Shown: in pieces, positions 8,519-16,939 of the stretch | Layout: each line of letters begins with the position of its first letter | How positions within the stretch are numbered: the stretch's first letter is position 1 | Origin: Planctomycetaceae bacterium | GTDB lineage: Bacteria; Planctomycetota; Planctomycetia; Planctomycetales; Planctomycetaceae | Reading direction: 5' to 3' | NCBI GenBank assembly: GCA_020426485.1 | Contig: JAGQPY010000009.1 | Span: 1-38,287 of the forward strand | DNA length: 38,287 nt | Translations under genes and position numbers: made by a program | The notes under the pieces: model-generated | What the model was told of the DNA's origin: nothing | The model's input: only the letters and a program-made list of their open reading frames with translations | Databases searched by the model: none

Positions 8519-8558
8519 TCAGATTCTCTCTAAACGCCGGGCCTGCCAATCATCAGGC

Positions 8559-9665
8559 TCAGCTCACGAGACGTTGACGAAGTTCGATGCACGCGTCGAC
8601 CAGCTTCTGTGCTCCAAACCGATACACGTCGCACGCAGGCAGCCCGAATGTTGATTCCGCATCGGCCAGTTCTTTTTCTGCCTGCTCAGGTGTCAGGTTT
8701 CGGGTATTCACGGCAATGCCGATGATCTGACACGGATGCCTCAGCCGAGCCATGACTTCAAACGCCTGCATCTGTTGCTGCAGGGGAGGAATGTCCACCT
8801 CGTTCAGGCCCTTCACCTGAAGTCGCCCGGCTTCATAACAGAAGATCAGGCCATCCGGAGCACAGCCGTGCAGTAGTCCTGCGGTGACTGCGGAAAACGC
8901 GGGATGAGAAATGCTTCCCTGACCTTCGACCAACAAATAATCGTGATGTTCATTCTGAATCATCAACTGTTCGACAGCACCGTTCACGAAATCCGAGACG
9001 ACACAGTCCACCGGTACACCGCGACCGGAAATCATGATGCCCGTCTGACCAGTGGCGATGAATTCCGCACTCAGACCTTTCTGCAGCAGGCCTCGCTGCA
9101 CTTCCAGTGATGTGACCATCTTTCCAACACTGCAATCATGACCTACGGTGTGAATGCGGCAACAGCCGGTTCGGAACATGTGGCGAGCCGCTGTCGAACG
9201 GTGCCTGTTCTTTCGAACATCAATCAGCCGGGCACCTGTGTCTGCTGCAGCCTGAACGTACTCACGATCATCACACAGGAATTCGTGCAGTCCGGACACG
9301 ACGTCCATTCCTCGACGCAGCGCCGCCAGAATCAGCGGACGCCATTCTTCGGGAAAACGTCCGCCCGGTGGAGCAATGCCGACATACAGTGCGTCCGCTT
9401 CTGAAACATCTGCAAGGCCTGCCACAACGGGAACCTCGGCACCGGCTCCCAGAATCTGCTGAGCCGACTGGCCGGCAGCGCTTTGGTCGATCACGGCGGC
9501 GATATCGGGTGTGCGGTATCTCAACAGGCTGATCGCGGTCTTAGCCAGAAAGGGCGTCGAATAGCCATCGGTCAGCAGCACAATACGGCGATGCTGCAGT
9601 AAACGGTCATTGAAATTGTCCCCAGAGGACACTGAAGTTGAAGACTCGGACGAATCACAGGACAT
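8559..9665 (-). CDS. dgcN: DUF1611 protein, DgcN-like (D-glutamate N-acetyltransferase)
   Basis: A 368-residue DUF1611 protein. The N-terminal part (residues about 27-140) is a Rossmann-like domain starting RRIVLLTDGYSTPFLAKTA. The C-terminal part is P-loop-like with a Walker A-type motif GHDCSVGKM and downstream segments such as LLVEGQGSISHPAFSAV and IGIAVNTRNL. DUF1611 proteins were annotated as NAD-dependent epimerases or as of unknown function; a marine gammaproteobacterial member, DgcN, was shown to acetylate D-glutamate, with DgcA racemising the product. The same two families lie side by side here on one strand, which supports that pathway. The ATG at 9665 leaves 25 residues before the domain. 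A candidate promoter lies about 80 bp upstream. Confidence 0.85.
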   Translation of the reverse strand: MSCDSSESSTSVSSGDNFNDRLLQHRRIVLLTDGYSTPFLAKTAISLLRYRTPDIAAVIDQSAAGQSAQQILGAGAEVPVVAGLADVSEADALYVGIAPPGGRFPEEWRPLILAALRRGMDVVSGLHEFLCDDREYVQAAADTGARLIDVRKNRHRSTAARHMFRTGCCRIHTVGHDCSVGKMVTSLEVQRGLLQKGLSAEFIATGQTGIMISGRGVPVDCVVSDFVNGAVEQLMIQNEHHDYLLVEGQGSISHPAFSAVTAGLLHGCAPDGLIFCYEAGRLQVKGLNEVDIPPLQQQMQAFEVMARLRHPCQIIGIAVNTRNLTPEQAEKELADAESTFGLPACDVYRFGAQKLVDACIELRQRLVS

Positions 9666-9742
9666 GAACGAACGTCTTTCAGGCGGAAAGGCAGAAAACG
9701 ACGAATCACAAATGCTTCAGCGTTCAGCAGGAAGTCGTGCAT

Positions 9743-9769
9743 AGTGTAATGTGATTCAGCATTCATCAA
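9743..9769 (-). promoter_or_regulatory. Candidate promoter for dgcN
   Basis: On the minus strand TTGATG (9764-9769) and TACACT (9743-9748) are separated by 15 bp, about 78 bp before the dgcN ATG. The spacing is short; shifting the -10 to CACTAT gives 17 bp but a poorer match. Sequence inspection only. Confidence 0.3.
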
Positions 9770-10064
9770 CGGGCGATGGTCCGGACAATTTTACGAAATC
9801 TGATTCACCCCTCACCGGCAGGAATCGGAGACCGCCACCGACCCTGTGACGGCGGAATCGCGGCTGAATGGCTAACGGATCCGTTGGTACCCGTTTTACT
9901 GAGGCCCTCTCAGCGGCATCAGTGGATTTTGGAGGCGATCCGTGTAGCTTTTCATTCCGTTCACCACCGAGACAAGCTTGGTGGTGTCTGCCTGCGATCA
10001 CATTCAGGGCTGACAAAACCTCTTCATGACGTCGGGCCAGGCCCTTGCGAGAAAAGAGAGTGAG
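9770..10064. other. Divergent intergenic region, no supported gene
   Basis: Together with 9666-9769 this forms a 399-bp gap between dgcN (-) and the oxidoreductase gene (+). It must hold both promoters. Reading frames here lack any recognisable product. No dispersed repeat was found. Confidence 0.5.
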
Positions 10065-11210
10065 ATGAAGACATTTCGAACGGTCGTTGCAGGAACCGGG
10101 TTTATCGGGCCGGTTCATGTGGAAGGCCTGCGACGAGCAGGTGTGGAAGTCGCAGGAATCGTGGGATCGACTCCACAGCGTTCGGTCGAAGCAGCCGTTC
10201 GACTTGGGTTGCCGGATCGATACACCTGTCTGGACGACGTGCTGTCCGATTCAACCGTGGACGCCGTCCATCTGGCAACGCCCAATCGACTGCATTTTGA
10301 ACAGGCCATGGCCGTACTGAAGTCCGGAAAGCATGTGCTGTGCGAAAAGCCTTTGGCCATGAATTCCGTGGAATCAGCTGCTCTGGTCGCTGCGGCTGCC
10401 GAACGCAGTCTGGCGGCGGGAGTCGCCTACAACGTTCGTTTTTACCCGCTGTGCCATGAAGCCGCTTTTCGTGTGGCCTCAAATCAGATCGGCGAAGTTC
10501 TGCACGTGACAGGATCGTATGTTCAGGACTGGCTGCTGTATGACAGCGACTTCAACTGGCGAGTACTTTCGGACGATGGTGGAGAACTGCGTGCGATGGC
10601 CGATATTGGCACGCACTGGCTGGATCTGATTCAGTTTATCACCGGTCGCAAAGTAACGTCCGTCTGTGCCGACCTGAGAACCGTCCATCCGCAGCGACAG
10701 CAGCCAACAGGTGGCGCGCTGACGTTCTCCGGTGGCAGTACATCCGACGTGGAACGAAAACCCGTGAACATCACGACGGAAGACTGCGGAACTGTCATGC
10801 TGCGTTTTGAGAACGGCAGCAACGGATGTCTGTGGGTGTCTCAGACGACGGCCGGTCGAAAGAACTGTCTGCGGTTCGAAATCGGCGGTTCGGAAGCAGC
10901 CCTGTCATGGAACAGTGAACGTCCCAATGAACTCCGGATTGGTCATCGCAGTCGCCCGAACGAAACACTACTGCGAGATCCGTCGCTGATGAGCGAGACC
11001 GCCGCGAACATCAGTCACTATCCGGGCGGCCACAACGAGGGCTTTCCTGACACGTTCAAACAACTGTTCCGCAGCTTCTACGGATATATCGCCGCCGGAG
11101 ACTTTACCGCCCCTGCGACATTTCCCACCTTCGCTGATGGTCATCAGGAAATTCTGCTGTGCGAAGCGATTCTGCGAAGTCATCGCCGACAGACGTGGGT
11201 CGAAGTATGA
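10065..11210 (+). CDS. Gfo/Idh/MocA-family NAD(P)-dependent oxidoreductase
   Basis: A 381-residue protein. The N-terminal Rossmann fold shows GTGFIGPVH, the substrate-side motif VHLATPNRLHFEQA and the family's CEKPLA motif. The C-terminal alpha/beta domain holds DIGTHWLDLIQFITG, the usual D-x-x-x-H catalytic segment. Members oxidise or reduce sugars, inositols and related polyols with NAD(P). Planctomycete genomes carry many, and the substrate cannot be told from sequence. The frame is open from 10026; I chose ATG 10065 because the fold begins there (MKTFRTVVAGTG) and GAGAG lies about 5 nt upstream. It runs alone, convergent with the molybdenum cluster, which ends 37 bp away. Confidence 0.9.
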   Translation: MKTFRTVVAGTGFIGPVHVEGLRRAGVEVAGIVGSTPQRSVEAAVRLGLPDRYTCLDDVLSDSTVDAVHLATPNRLHFEQAMAVLKSGKHVLCEKPLAMNSVESAALVAAAAERSLAAGVAYNVRFYPLCHEAAFRVASNQIGEVLHVTGSYVQDWLLYDSDFNWRVLSDDGGELRAMADIGTHWLDLIQFITGRKVTSVCADLRTVHPQRQQPTGGALTFSGGSTSDVERKPVNITTEDCGTVMLRFENGSNGCLWVSQTTAGRKNCLRFEIGGSEAALSWNSERPNELRIGHRSRPNETLLRDPSLMSETAANISHYPGGHNEGFPDTFKQLFRSFYGYIAAGDFTAPATFPTFADGHQEILLCEAILRSHRRQTWVEV

Positions 11211-11247
11211 TCGGGGTCGATACCAGGAAGCGGAAGAATCAGAGGCA

Positions 11248-12000
11248 TCAATGGGTGGAACAAACGTGGCAGGCCGAACGTCGCGAGACCGGCAGTTTGC
11301 GAAACGTCATGGTTCTCAGATTGCACCACAGCATCTGTCCGGACAGAGGCTCACCGATGCCGGTGATCAGTTTGATGACTTCCACAGCCGCCATGGAGGC
11401 GATCATCCCCGACACCGCGCCGAAGACGGGAAATTCACGTTTCCAGTCGGGGGGATTGTCGGGGTACAGGCAGGCCAGACACGGAGTTTGCCCGGGAATG
11501 ATCGTCGTCAGTTGAGCGTTCAGGTCGTACATCGCGCATTCGACCAGTGGTTTGTTCTGACGTACAGCGGCCAGATTCATGGCAAAGCGTTCGGAATACA
11601 ACGGCGCGGCATCCACCAGAACATCGGCTTCGCCGGCCAGAGCGAACGCGTTATCTTCGGACAGGTTTTCGGCCGTGGTATGGATTTCGATATTCGGATT
11701 CAGTTCTGTCAGGCGACGTTCAGCAGAACGAACGCGTGACTGGCCCAGTCCGGCGGTGGTCATCAGCAACTGACGATTCAAATCGCTGCGTTTGATGTTG
11801 CCGGCGTGGGCCAGAATCAGTTTTCCAACCCCGGCGGCCGCCAGATAGTAAGCGACAGTGCCTCCGACGCCGCCCAGTCTGGACACCAGAACTCGAGCGG
11901 CCTTGAGTTTTCGCTGACCGTCTTCGCCGACATCGGGTGTCCACATCTGCCATTCGTATCGTGCGCGTTCTTCGTCGGTCAGGTGGGGCAGTTCAGCCAC
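11248..12000 (-). CDS. moeB: E1-like adenylyltransferase, MoeB/ThiF/HesA family
   Basis: A 250-residue E1-type enzyme that would adenylate the C-terminal Gly-Gly of the MoaD-like protein encoded immediately upstream, preparing it for sulphur transfer in molybdopterin synthesis. Visible: glycine-rich loop SRLGGVGGTVA, the RSDLNRQLL motif with its conserved Arg, LVDAAP, and two zinc cysteine pairs (CLAC and CHVC). Unusual: the acidic strand end that normally reads like DxDxV is replaced by AHAGNIK, so ATP handling may differ. GTG start at 12000 with GAGGAA about 8 nt upstream. It is the last gene of the modA-modB-modC-moaD-moeB run. A ThiF role with a ThiS-like partner is the main alternative, but the context favours molybdenum. 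Confidence 0.85.
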   Translation of the reverse strand: MAELPHLTDEERARYEWQMWTPDVGEDGQRKLKAARVLVSRLGGVGGTVAYYLAAAGVGKLILAHAGNIKRSDLNRQLLMTTAGLGQSRVRSAERRLTELNPNIEIHTTAENLSEDNAFALAGEADVLVDAAPLYSERFAMNLAAVRQNKPLVECAMYDLNAQLTTIIPGQTPCLACLYPDNPPDWKREFPVFGAVSGMIASMAAVEVIKLITGIGEPLSGQMLWCNLRTMTFRKLPVSRRSACHVCSTH

Positions 12001-12032
12001 GTCGCTTGTTCCTCTGTCAGTCCTGGAGGTGA

Positions 12033-12314
12033 TCAGCCACCGGAAATGGGGGGAAGCAGCAGAATCACGTCGCCATCCGACAGCACCTGATCTCCGGCGT
12101 TCGTCGGATCCACGGGAACTTCGTTGACGAACAGCAGCAAACCGGCTTTCAGCTGCTGCTGTTCATTCAACAGTCGATCTTTCATGACCGAAGCTGTTTC
12201 GCAGAGCCGTTGAATGGCCTCCATGACGGTCGCGCCCTGATTGATGGACACGGGCACCGATGACTGACCGGCAGCCTGTCTCAGCTGAGCTTCAAATTGC
12301 AGCGTGATGTTCAC
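12033..12314 (-). CDS. moaD: MoaD/ThiS-family sulphur-carrier protein
   Basis: A 93-residue ubiquitin-fold protein. The family hallmarks are all present: short beta start (NITLQFEAQLRQAAG), the conserved helix (VMEAIQRLCE), the LLLFVNEVPV strand, DGDVILLLPPISGG, and the terminal Gly-Gly that is thiocarboxylated. It would be the small subunit of molybdopterin synthase or a sulphur carrier serving that pathway. No MoaE is in the window. GTG start at 12314. It lies 32 bp upstream of the E1 gene and 15 bp downstream of modC, so translation is likely linked in one operon. Confidence 0.9.
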   Translation of the reverse strand: MNITLQFEAQLRQAAGQSSVPVSINQGATVMEAIQRLCETASVMKDRLLNEQQQLKAGLLLFVNEVPVDPTNAGDQVLSDGDVILLLPPISGG

Positions 12315-12329
12315 GAATCGGGTCTCGAC

Positions 12330-12986
12330 TTATTCGGTTGCCGCAGAGAGTGACTGTGTGATGGTTCCATCTTTCAGCCACAGCCGACAAGTTGCCAGAA
12401 CTTCCGCTTCATCCTGGCTGTGAGTCACATGCAGCGTGGTAACGGATTCAGCCCGCGTGACGTTCTTCAGCAGAGCATACATTTCTCGTCGAGTCACGTC
12501 ATCCAGCGCGCTGAAGGGTTCGTCCAATAACAGAACATTCGGGCGGAAGGAGAGTGCTCGACCCAGAGCGACACGCTGTGATTCGCCACCGCTGAGTCCG
12601 CGCGGGTATCGATCCAGCAGAGGTTTGATCCCCAGGCGGGAAGCCAGTTCTTCAGTGCGATGCTGTATGTTGTCCGTCGACCAGCGCCGCAGTTTCAGGG
12701 CGAACGTCAGATGCTGACGAACGGTCATTGTGGGAAACAGTGCCAGGTCCTGCGGCACGTAGCCGATACCGCGATCAGCAACCGACCAGTCGGTGACATC
12801 CTGTTCATTGATACGAATGCGGCCAACCGGCAGTTGTCTCAGTCCACAGATCGCTTCCAGAATGGTCGACTTTCCCTGGCCGGTCTGCCCCATCAGCACC
12901 GCATACTGGCCGCGATCCACACAGAAGGAGATTTCCTGCAGACGAAAGGTTCCGGCAACGATCGTGGCGTCGATCAGCTCAATCAT
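12330..12986 (-). CDS. modC: Molybdate/tungstate ABC transporter ATP-binding protein
   Basis: A 218-residue ABC ATPase: Walker A GQTGQGKST (residues 33-41), Q-loop around YVPQDLALFP, signature LSGGESQRVALGRAL, Walker B VLLLDEPFSALDD, and the switch His in LHVTHSQDEA. It is short and lacks the C-terminal TOBE/MOP domain found in long ModC proteins, as in WtpC-like or CysA-short forms. It powers oxyanion import with the permease gene that overlaps it by 4 bp (ATGA, 12983-12986). Molybdate versus tungstate cannot be settled here. Confidence 0.9.
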   Translation of the reverse strand: MIELIDATIVAGTFRLQEISFCVDRGQYAVLMGQTGQGKSTILEAICGLRQLPVGRIRINEQDVTDWSVADRGIGYVPQDLALFPTMTVRQHLTFALKLRRWSTDNIQHRTEELASRLGIKPLLDRYPRGLSGGESQRVALGRALSFRPNVLLLDEPFSALDDVTRREMYALLKNVTRAESVTTLHVTHSQDEAEVLATCRLWLKDGTITQSLSAATE

Positions 12987-13843
12987 GCGGCCAGCCCTGT
13001 TCCCAGTGCTCGCAGAATCAACAGCACCAGCATGGCCATCGCCACCATCAGCAGCGACACAGCCACGGCGGCATCCAGTGCCCCCACGCTGAGTTCCAGG
13101 AAGACGGTCGTGGACAGAACTTCGGTTCTCATGCGAGTCGCTCCCGCAAAGACAAGGATCGGTCCGAATTCACCCAGGGCTCGAGCCCAGCTGATGGTTC
13201 CGGCCGCAATCAGGCCTCGCCAGGCCTGAGGCAGAGCGATCTGCAGAAAGGCCTGGCTGCGACTGCAGCCCAGTGTGCGAGCCACATCTTCCAGGCGAGG
13301 ATTGATCTGATCAAACGTGACGCGCATGGTTCGAACGGCAAACGCGCAGGCGACACTGAATTGAGCAAGAATGACGGCGGGCCAGCGATAGGTGACGGGA
13401 AAGCCGACGTCGTCACGCAGCCATCGTTCCAGCTGCCACCCACCGATCTCCAGGTGAAACAGAATCAGCAGACTCAACCCCAGCACCAGCGGCGGCAGCA
13501 CAATCGGAATGTCCACCAGAGTGTCGATCAGCCAGCGACCGGGAAACTGAAATCGGGACAACAGATAACCCAGCGGTGTTCCCACCCAAACGGACAGGAT
13601 GGCGGCAACCGTGCAGGAAATCATGGTCAGGCGAAATGCAGCACGGATCTCCGGCTTCACCAGCGCTGCCTGAAATTCGGCAAACGATGTGAACATCAGA
13701 TCGGCTGCCAGCAGCAGAACGATCAGCAGGACAAACGTGGCCGAGATTCCGCCCATGACAAGAAAGAACGGAACATCAGATGTCCGTCCGCGACGGATCG
13801 ACGTTCGTTGATTGTTTTCAGTGGAGCAGGATTCTGTCGCCAT
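12983..13843 (-). CDS. modB: Molybdate/tungstate ABC transporter permease
   Basis: A 286-residue inner-membrane permease with about six helices and the EAA-like loop that contacts the ATPase (LEDVARTLGCSRSQAFLQIALPQAWRGLIAGT-type segment, here ending IAAGTISWARALGEFG). GALDAAVAVSLLMVAMAMLV forms the last helix. The ARALGEFGP stretch is typical of molybdate and tungstate permeases. Stop and modC start overlap (ATGA). The 222-bp gap to modA contains a dispersed family S element; otherwise the genes are closely packed. Confidence 0.9.
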   Translation of the reverse strand: MATESCSTENNQRTSIRRGRTSDVPFFLVMGGISATFVLLIVLLLAADLMFTSFAEFQAALVKPEIRAAFRLTMISCTVAAILSVWVGTPLGYLLSRFQFPGRWLIDTLVDIPIVLPPLVLGLSLLILFHLEIGGWQLERWLRDDVGFPVTYRWPAVILAQFSVACAFAVRTMRVTFDQINPRLEDVARTLGCSRSQAFLQIALPQAWRGLIAAGTISWARALGEFGPILVFAGATRMRTEVLSTTVFLELSVGALDAAVAVSLLMVAMAMLVLLILRALGTGLAA

Positions 13844-14052
13844 GCCGGGATATTATCGATTCATCAGATACCAAAACAGCGTTCCGATCATCGTAACAGC
13901 GGCAGAACAAACCTGCGGAATTTCACACTGGCAGTGACGCTCTATCGACAGGACCGCTTCTGCCTTTTGTCGACGCACGATCCTGTCTGGATTCGTCAAA
14001 GCGCCCAACGGAAGCGTCCCGGCGCGAGCGACAGATCACTTCCAGCTGCCAG

Positions 14053-14083
14053 CCACGCCACCGGGTCAAGGGCGAAGCCCTTG
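14053..14083 (-). repeat. Dispersed stop-codon element, family S, copy e
   Basis: On the minus strand CAAGGGCTTCGCCCTTGA is followed by CCCGGTGGCGTGG. It supplies the last codons (QGLRP) and TGA stop of the binding-protein gene and sits in the modA-modB gap. The remainder of the gap (13844-14052) shows nothing I can name. Confidence 0.8.
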
Positions 14084-15571
14084 TGAAGGCTCTCGTTTCC
14101 AGCGAAAGCCTTCGGCCAGAAAGCCCTGCTGTGAATCGGCGGAACACAGCCTTTCGAAAAGGCGTTCGGCCAGGTGTCGGTGCGGTGACTTTGGGGTGAT
14201 GGCAAAGGGTTGAGTCGCGACGCTGCAGGGAATGCCTTGAATCCGAACGGCATCGAAGTACTCTGCGGATCCGGCCGCGTTGCTCAGATACACCACGGCG
14301 GCATCCAGTGATCCAGTTCGCAACTGATTGACCAGCATGTCACCGGTGGGTGTCTGCACAGTGACATTGGCCATGACTTCTGCCTGAACGCCGCCTTCCT
14401 TCAGCGTGTTCTGAGTCAGCCAGCCCATCGCGCACTGTTTCTCATGACCAATGCCGACTCGCAAACCGGGAGTGGTAAGATCTTTCAGTGACGCAATGTT
14501 GTTCGGATTTCCTTTGGGAACCAGAATGACCAGTTCGTTCTGTGACACATCCACCGGTTCAGGAAACAGATCGGGCACCTGCTGCATGAATTCTGTGTCA
14601 CAGGCAAAGTACGCATCCGGATGTTGTCCGGCTTTCATCTGAGCCACCAGAATTCCACATCCGTTGTAGACTCGACTGACATGAACACCTTCACGCTGTT
14701 CGAAGTCGACAATGGTGGATTCGATGGCCGGACGCAGCATGGAACCCGCAAACACAGACAGTTCCGGCTGATCGGCCCACTGGTCACCGTCGGTCACACG
14801 GAATCCGAATTCCGCATAACGCCGCAGTCCGCGATCGGCAGCCGACAGATAGCGAGCAAAGTGCAGCGCCTGTGCGGGCCGGGTGGACGTCCTGACGACT
14901 CCCACTGCAATGCGAGAAAGCCCGGACTGCAGTTCGGGAAGTTCGACGTATTCCAGATCCGGATAGGTGTGCAGGACTGCGTCGTATACCAGCCCGGCAT
15001 CCGCCGCGCCGACCAGAACATCGTTGGCCACTTCGTTGACGGTTGTTCGGAAAGCCATGGTGGCCGCTTTCAGGTTTTCCCACAGACCCTGATCCTGCAG
15101 GACCTGTCGGGTCACCTTGCCGATGGCGGCGGCATCCGGATTGGCCTGCACGACTCGCAGACCGCTTTTCAACAGGTCCTGAAAGGTCTGAATCCCGGCC
15201 GGATTTCCTTTGGGGACGGCGACCACGCACTGCATGTCCGCCAGAGGAAGAACTTCCTGAATCAGCTGCCTGTCTCGACCGATGGTCAGGTAACTGTCGT
15301 CGGCCGGCAGATAAAGATCTCCGGACTGACTGACTTCGATCGATGACAGCAACGTTTGAGACGGCCCGTACTGTACGAGCACCTGCCGACCGGTTTCGGC
15401 CCGATAGTCGTCCAGAACAGCTTCCATGACCGCTCGATTACTGGCCGCACAGAAAATGGTCACCGGCGTTTCTGTCGACGGAGCGGTATGTTCGCTTTCC
15501 GTCGACAGCAGTCGGAATAACACAACCACACCTGCGATCGATGCGGCAAAAACAATCAGGGTTCGATTCAT
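14066..15571 (-). CDS. modA: Tandem (two-domain) molybdate/tungstate-binding protein
   Basis: A 501-residue protein, twice the usual ModA/WtpA length of about 250. An N-terminal hydrophobic segment (residues 4-20) is a signal or membrane anchor without a lipobox cysteine. Two periplasmic-binding domains of the ModA type follow. Domain 1 (about 37-268) has TIFCAASNRAVMEAVLDDY, GDLYLPADDSYL and VVAVPKGNPAGI. Domain 2 (about 270-495) has LSVFAGSMLRPAIESTIVDF, PDAYFACDTEFM and VILVPKGNPNNI. The shared words (VPKGNP, and a serine or alanine ligand loop near each start) show they are homologous. It captures oxyanion for the ModB-ModC pair. Whether both sites bind the same anion is unknown. The C-terminus, REPSQGLRP, is set by a dispersed repeat. 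Confidence 0.88.
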   Translation of the reverse strand: MNRTLIVFAASIAGVVVLFRLLSTESEHTAPSTETPVTIFCAASNRAVMEAVLDDYRAETGRQVLVQYGPSQTLLSSIEVSQSGDLYLPADDSYLTIGRDRQLIQEVLPLADMQCVVAVPKGNPAGIQTFQDLLKSGLRVVQANPDAAAIGKVTRQVLQDQGLWENLKAATMAFRTTVNEVANDVLVGAADAGLVYDAVLHTYPDLEYVELPELQSGLSRIAVGVVRTSTRPAQALHFARYLSAADRGLRRYAEFGFRVTDGDQWADQPELSVFAGSMLRPAIESTIVDFEQREGVHVSRVYNGCGILVAQMKAGQHPDAYFACDTEFMQQVPDLFPEPVDVSQNELVILVPKGNPNNIASLKDLTTPGLRVGIGHEKQCAMGWLTQNTLKEGGVQAEVMANVTVQTPTGDMLVNQLRTGSLDAAVVYLSNAAGSAEYFDAVRIQGIPCSVATQPFAITPKSPHRHLAERLFERLCSADSQQGFLAEGFRWKREPSQGLRP

Positions 15572-15646
15572 AAACTAACCGTTCGCCGATTCCTCAAACT
15601 CCCGAGGTTCCGGGGCCTTACAAAAACCGAACCATCAACTGATGGC

Positions 15647-16090
15647 TCAACGGCTGGCGACCAATGCGACGACGGCAATGGCCAGAATGATCAGTCCGAA
15701 GAACAGCCCAATGATTGTCTTACCAGCAGTGTCCAGTGTCTTGTGGTCTGCGTAACCTTCCGGACAGGCCAGGCATCGAAGTCCAACAAGGATATTCAGA
15801 ATGGGCACGATCAATCCAATCGCCCACCAGCCGCTGTAGCCCAGATTCTTCAGTCGCTGCACGGCCAGCCACAACGTCGCGACCAGACCCAAAATCCCCA
15901 GCACAATCAGGAGTTCAGGAATGCCAGCGCTGATTGCGACCTGCTGGAGGATATTGTTAATGATTCCTACAAGGAATGCGTAGCCAAAATACGGCAGCCG
16001 CCGAAGTCCCCCGTAGTCTCGGAGCTGCTGCTGGTCCATCGCCAGTTCGGTGTCAAACGATGGTGCCGCAAATGGATTGTCTGTTGACAT
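15647..16090 (-). CDS. DUF805-like inner-membrane protein, paralogue 1
   Basis: A 147-residue protein with a soluble start (MSTDNPFAAPSFDTELAMD) and about four hydrophobic helices. RLKNLGYSGWWAIGLIVPIL is the DUF805 hallmark; CPEGYADHKTLDTAGK follows. Function is unknown; DUF805 members are membrane proteins, some next to stress genes. The frame is open to 16300, but I chose ATG 16090 because the paralogue at 16911 aligns from the same residue and AGGAC lies nearby. It precedes modA by 75 bp on the same strand, so read-through is possible. Confidence 0.8.
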   Translation of the reverse strand: MSTDNPFAAPSFDTELAMDQQQLRDYGGLRRLPYFGYAFLVGIINNILQQVAISAGIPELLIVLGILGLVATLWLAVQRLKNLGYSGWWAIGLIVPILNILVGLRCLACPEGYADHKTLDTAGKTIIGLFFGLIILAIAVVALVASR

Positions 16091-16458
16091 CAAGGAGTCC
16101 TCTGCCTGTCCTTCATCGAAGAAGCATTGTCGACAAACCGATAACACTACACCCTTCAGAGTGGGAGAACAAGCCTGCTGCGGAGTCTTCACCACGCCGG
16201 GGCAGCCTGCCTGTGCAAGGTCCGGCCCATCTGACTTCTCGACAGCCTGGAAACGAAAAAATCTGAGGAACACTGCGACCGACGGCAAAGTCCCCGCCAA
16301 CGTGACAGAGCGCGTACATCCGTCCGACCTGGCGATTCAATTGATCGCAGAGTCTTCGACAGCTGTCCATTGAAAAACCGGAACAGGCCTGCGGGTGGCA
16401 AACACGGTCCGCATTTTCAGGTTTCCGTCGCGAGCCCGCTCCGTTTTTCAAGAAGCGT
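16091..16458. other. 368-bp gap between the DUF805 paralogues
   Basis: The bases just before the ATG of paralogue 1 (16091-16122) resemble those before paralogue 2 (16912-16943), both with AGGAGTC or GACTCCT followed by CTGCCT and GAAGAA. The duplication therefore included the leader. The rest shows no gene, no third paralogue remnant and no named repeat. Confidence 0.5.
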
Positions 16459-16911
16459 TCAGGCGGCCCCGAATCGTGCGATAACAACACCAATGACCCC
16501 AAGGACAAACAGCCCAAGAAACACGCCGATGACCATCTTTCCGGGTGTGTCCAGTGTCTTATGATCTGCGTACCCTTCCGGTGCAGCGACGCAGCGTAAC
16601 CAGATCAGGATGTTCAGCAGCGGCACGAACAACCCAAGCGTCCACCAGCCGCCGTAGCCCAGATTCCTGAGTCGATGAATGGTCAGCCAGATGCCGGCGA
16701 TGCAGAATGCAATCTGGGCGACCAGAACCATGGAAACTGTACCGTTGAAAAGGACAACAAGGATCACGGTTCCCGTAAGAAGAACGTAGGCCAGAAAGCC
16801 GTACAGAAAAAAGGGAAGCCTTCGAATCCCGCCGTAGTCTCGAAGCTGCTGTCGGTCGATGGCCAGCTCCGTATCGAACGACGGAGCTGCAAACGGATTG
16901 TCTGTCGACAT
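16459..16911 (-). CDS. DUF805-like inner-membrane protein, paralogue 2
   Basis: A 150-residue tandem paralogue of the gene at 15647. The first 35 residues are nearly identical (MSTDNPFAAPSFDTELA, LRDYGGIRRLPFF). Then come hydrophobic helices, RLRNLGYGGWWTLGLFVPLL and APEGYADHKTLDTPGK. The helices have diverged more than the head and the loop, suggesting the soluble ends are under tighter constraint. ATG 16911 is preceded by GAGGAG about 6 nt upstream. An extension to 17088 would read through a dispersed repeat and is rejected. Function unknown. Confidence 0.8.
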   Translation of the reverse strand: MSTDNPFAAPSFDTELAIDRQQLRDYGGIRRLPFFLYGFLAYVLLTGTVILVVLFNGTVSMVLVAQIAFCIAGIWLTIHRLRNLGYGGWWTLGLFVPLLNILIWLRCVAAPEGYADHKTLDTPGKMVIGVFLGLFVLGVIGVVIARFGAA

Positions 16912-16939
16912 GACGACTCCTCGGCCTGCCTTCCAGGAG

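Noticed and set aside
8409..8549. Extended N-terminus of the epimerase
   Set aside because: It would translate a terminator-like stem and a family H repeat; the enolase fold begins at ATG 8408.
15572..15646. Molybdenum-cofactor riboswitch upstream of modA
   Set aside because: Only 75 bp lie between the genes, too short, and I could not find the expected paired arrangement.
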